A stretch of DNA of 6,999 nucleotides from Candidatus Limivicinus faecipullorum (GTDB taxonomy: Bacteria > Bacillota > Clostridia > Oscillospirales > Oscillospiraceae), in NCBI GenBank assembly GCA_018711755.1, contig DVHY01000012.1, positions 1-6,999 on the forward strand. Direction: 5' to 3'. Position numbers and translations under genes: made by a program. The number at the start of each line of letters is the position of its first letter. Position 1 is the stretch's first letter. Shown here piece by piece: positions 6,342 through 6,999 of the stretch. Below the pieces are notes generated by a model. That model had not been told where the DNA came from and did no database searches. It saw only the letters and a program-made list of their open reading frames with translations.

Positions 6342-6999
6342 AGTATTCCAGGGGCGTACGCTTGGTAGCCCGGTTCACAAGGGCGGACAGAGCAAAGGAG
6401 AACAGGAAGATGACCACGCCGGCAGCCATGGAGTAACCGTAAAGTCCAGCGTCCTTCTGGTTATACATGAAGCTCAGTGCCACTTCTGAGGCACCTCCCG
6501 GCCCGCCGGAGGTCATGGCTTTTACGAACAGGAAGGCCATGTTGATATTGGATATTATAAAGAAGGTGAGGGTGGTGCGAATGTTAGTCCAGATAAGGGG
6601 TATGGTTATCTGGAAAAACTGGGTGAGGCGGCCCGCACCGTCCAGGCTGGCGCTCTCATAGAGGCTGAGAGACACGGCAGACATGGAAGCCATGTACATG
6701 ACCATGTAATAGCCTATGGCCTGCCAGACCATAGCTATTATAATGCTGACCATGACCAGTTTTGCGTCCTTCCACAGCACCTGCACCGTATCCCCGGCAA
6801 AGAAGGACAGCAGGGTGTTGAGCATGCCGTTCTCAGGCTTGTAGATGGCAGAGAATATACCGGAGATGACAACGATGGACAGGATGTTTGGTATGTAGAA
6901 TATTACACGGAAAAAGTCCTGGCCTTTTATCTTTTCCCTGGTGAGTATAGCGGCAAAGGTCAGGGCAAAGAAGAAGGTAATGATGGTGACCACCACTAT
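6340..6999 (-). CDS. Carbohydrate ABC transporter permease, MalF/UgpA type, 5'-truncated by window edge
   Basis: These are the C-terminal 219-220 residues of a permease normally about 290-310 long; the frame is open to the right edge, so the N-terminus is missing and the GTG near 6996 is not the start. Visible are several membrane helices, FYIPNILS and GMLN typical of MalF-type subunits, the EAA loop YESASLDGAGRLTQFFQITIP (encoded about 6660-6598), which contacts the ATPase, and the TSGGPGGASEVALSFMYNQ segment, a hallmark of sugar permeases. The protein ends TPLEY. It pairs with the MalG-type permease just downstream. A solute-binding protein gene is expected immediately upstream, outside the window. 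Confidence 0.95.
   Translation of the reverse strand: MVVVTIITFFFALTFAAILTREKIKGQDFFRVIFYIPNILSIVVISGIFSAIYKPENGMLNTLLSFFAGDTVQVLWKDAKLVMVSIIIAMVWQAIGYYMVMYMASMSAVSLSLYESASLDGAGRLTQFFQITIPLIWTNIRTTLTFFIISNINMAFLFVKAMTSGGPGGASEVALSFMYNQKDAGLYGYSMAAGVVIFLFSFALSALVNRATKRTPLEY

Overview
The window looks like chromosomal DNA of a GC-rich gut-type member of the Bacillota (clostridial lineage). Evidence for this is strong AGGAGG-like ribosome binding sites, a ClpB typical of anaerobic Firmicutes, a GH112 phosphorylase with a family-1 type sugar ABC transporter, and a small membrane protein resembling DUF6903. The genus cannot be fixed from sequence alone. An unusual trait is heavy use of the isoleucine codon AUA in otherwise GC-rich genes.

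Layout. (1) Positions 2-1633 (+) hold the C-terminal two thirds of the disaggregase ClpB, closed by a clear intrinsic terminator at 1671-1703. (2) A likely promoter at 1705-1732 drives a two-gene unit (+). This unit is an integral membrane acyltransferase-like protein of the heparan-alpha-glucosaminide N-acetyltransferase/DUF1624 type (1760-2512), followed 16 nt later by a 78-residue XRE-type helix-turn-helix protein (2529-2765). (3) Positions 2766-3055 contain no credible gene but are packed with seven consecutive perfect hairpins. The outermost two share the same 11-bp stem, and one acts as a terminator for each strand. (4) From 3056 to the right edge lies a minus-strand operon, read right to left: MalF-type permease (partial), MalG-type permease, small two-helix membrane protein, and GH112 1,3-beta-galactosyl-N-acetylhexosamine phosphorylase. 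Intergenic gaps are 15, 9 and 20 nt.

How the genes work together. The minus-strand operon is a compact import-and-phosphorolysis module. The two permeases, with a solute-binding protein and ATPase that must lie elsewhere, would bring in a beta-galactosyl disaccharide such as lacto-N-biose or galacto-N-biose. The GH112 enzyme would split it with phosphate into galactose 1-phosphate and the N-acetylhexosamine, a route associated with mucin and milk glycans. The acyltransferase/HTH pair is a separate unit of unknown target, and clpB is an unrelated housekeeping stress gene.

The most unusual part is the hairpin array between the convergent units at 2775-3040. It is either an interspersed palindromic repeat element or a highly structured shared 3' region. 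No complete novel defence or mobile system is evident.
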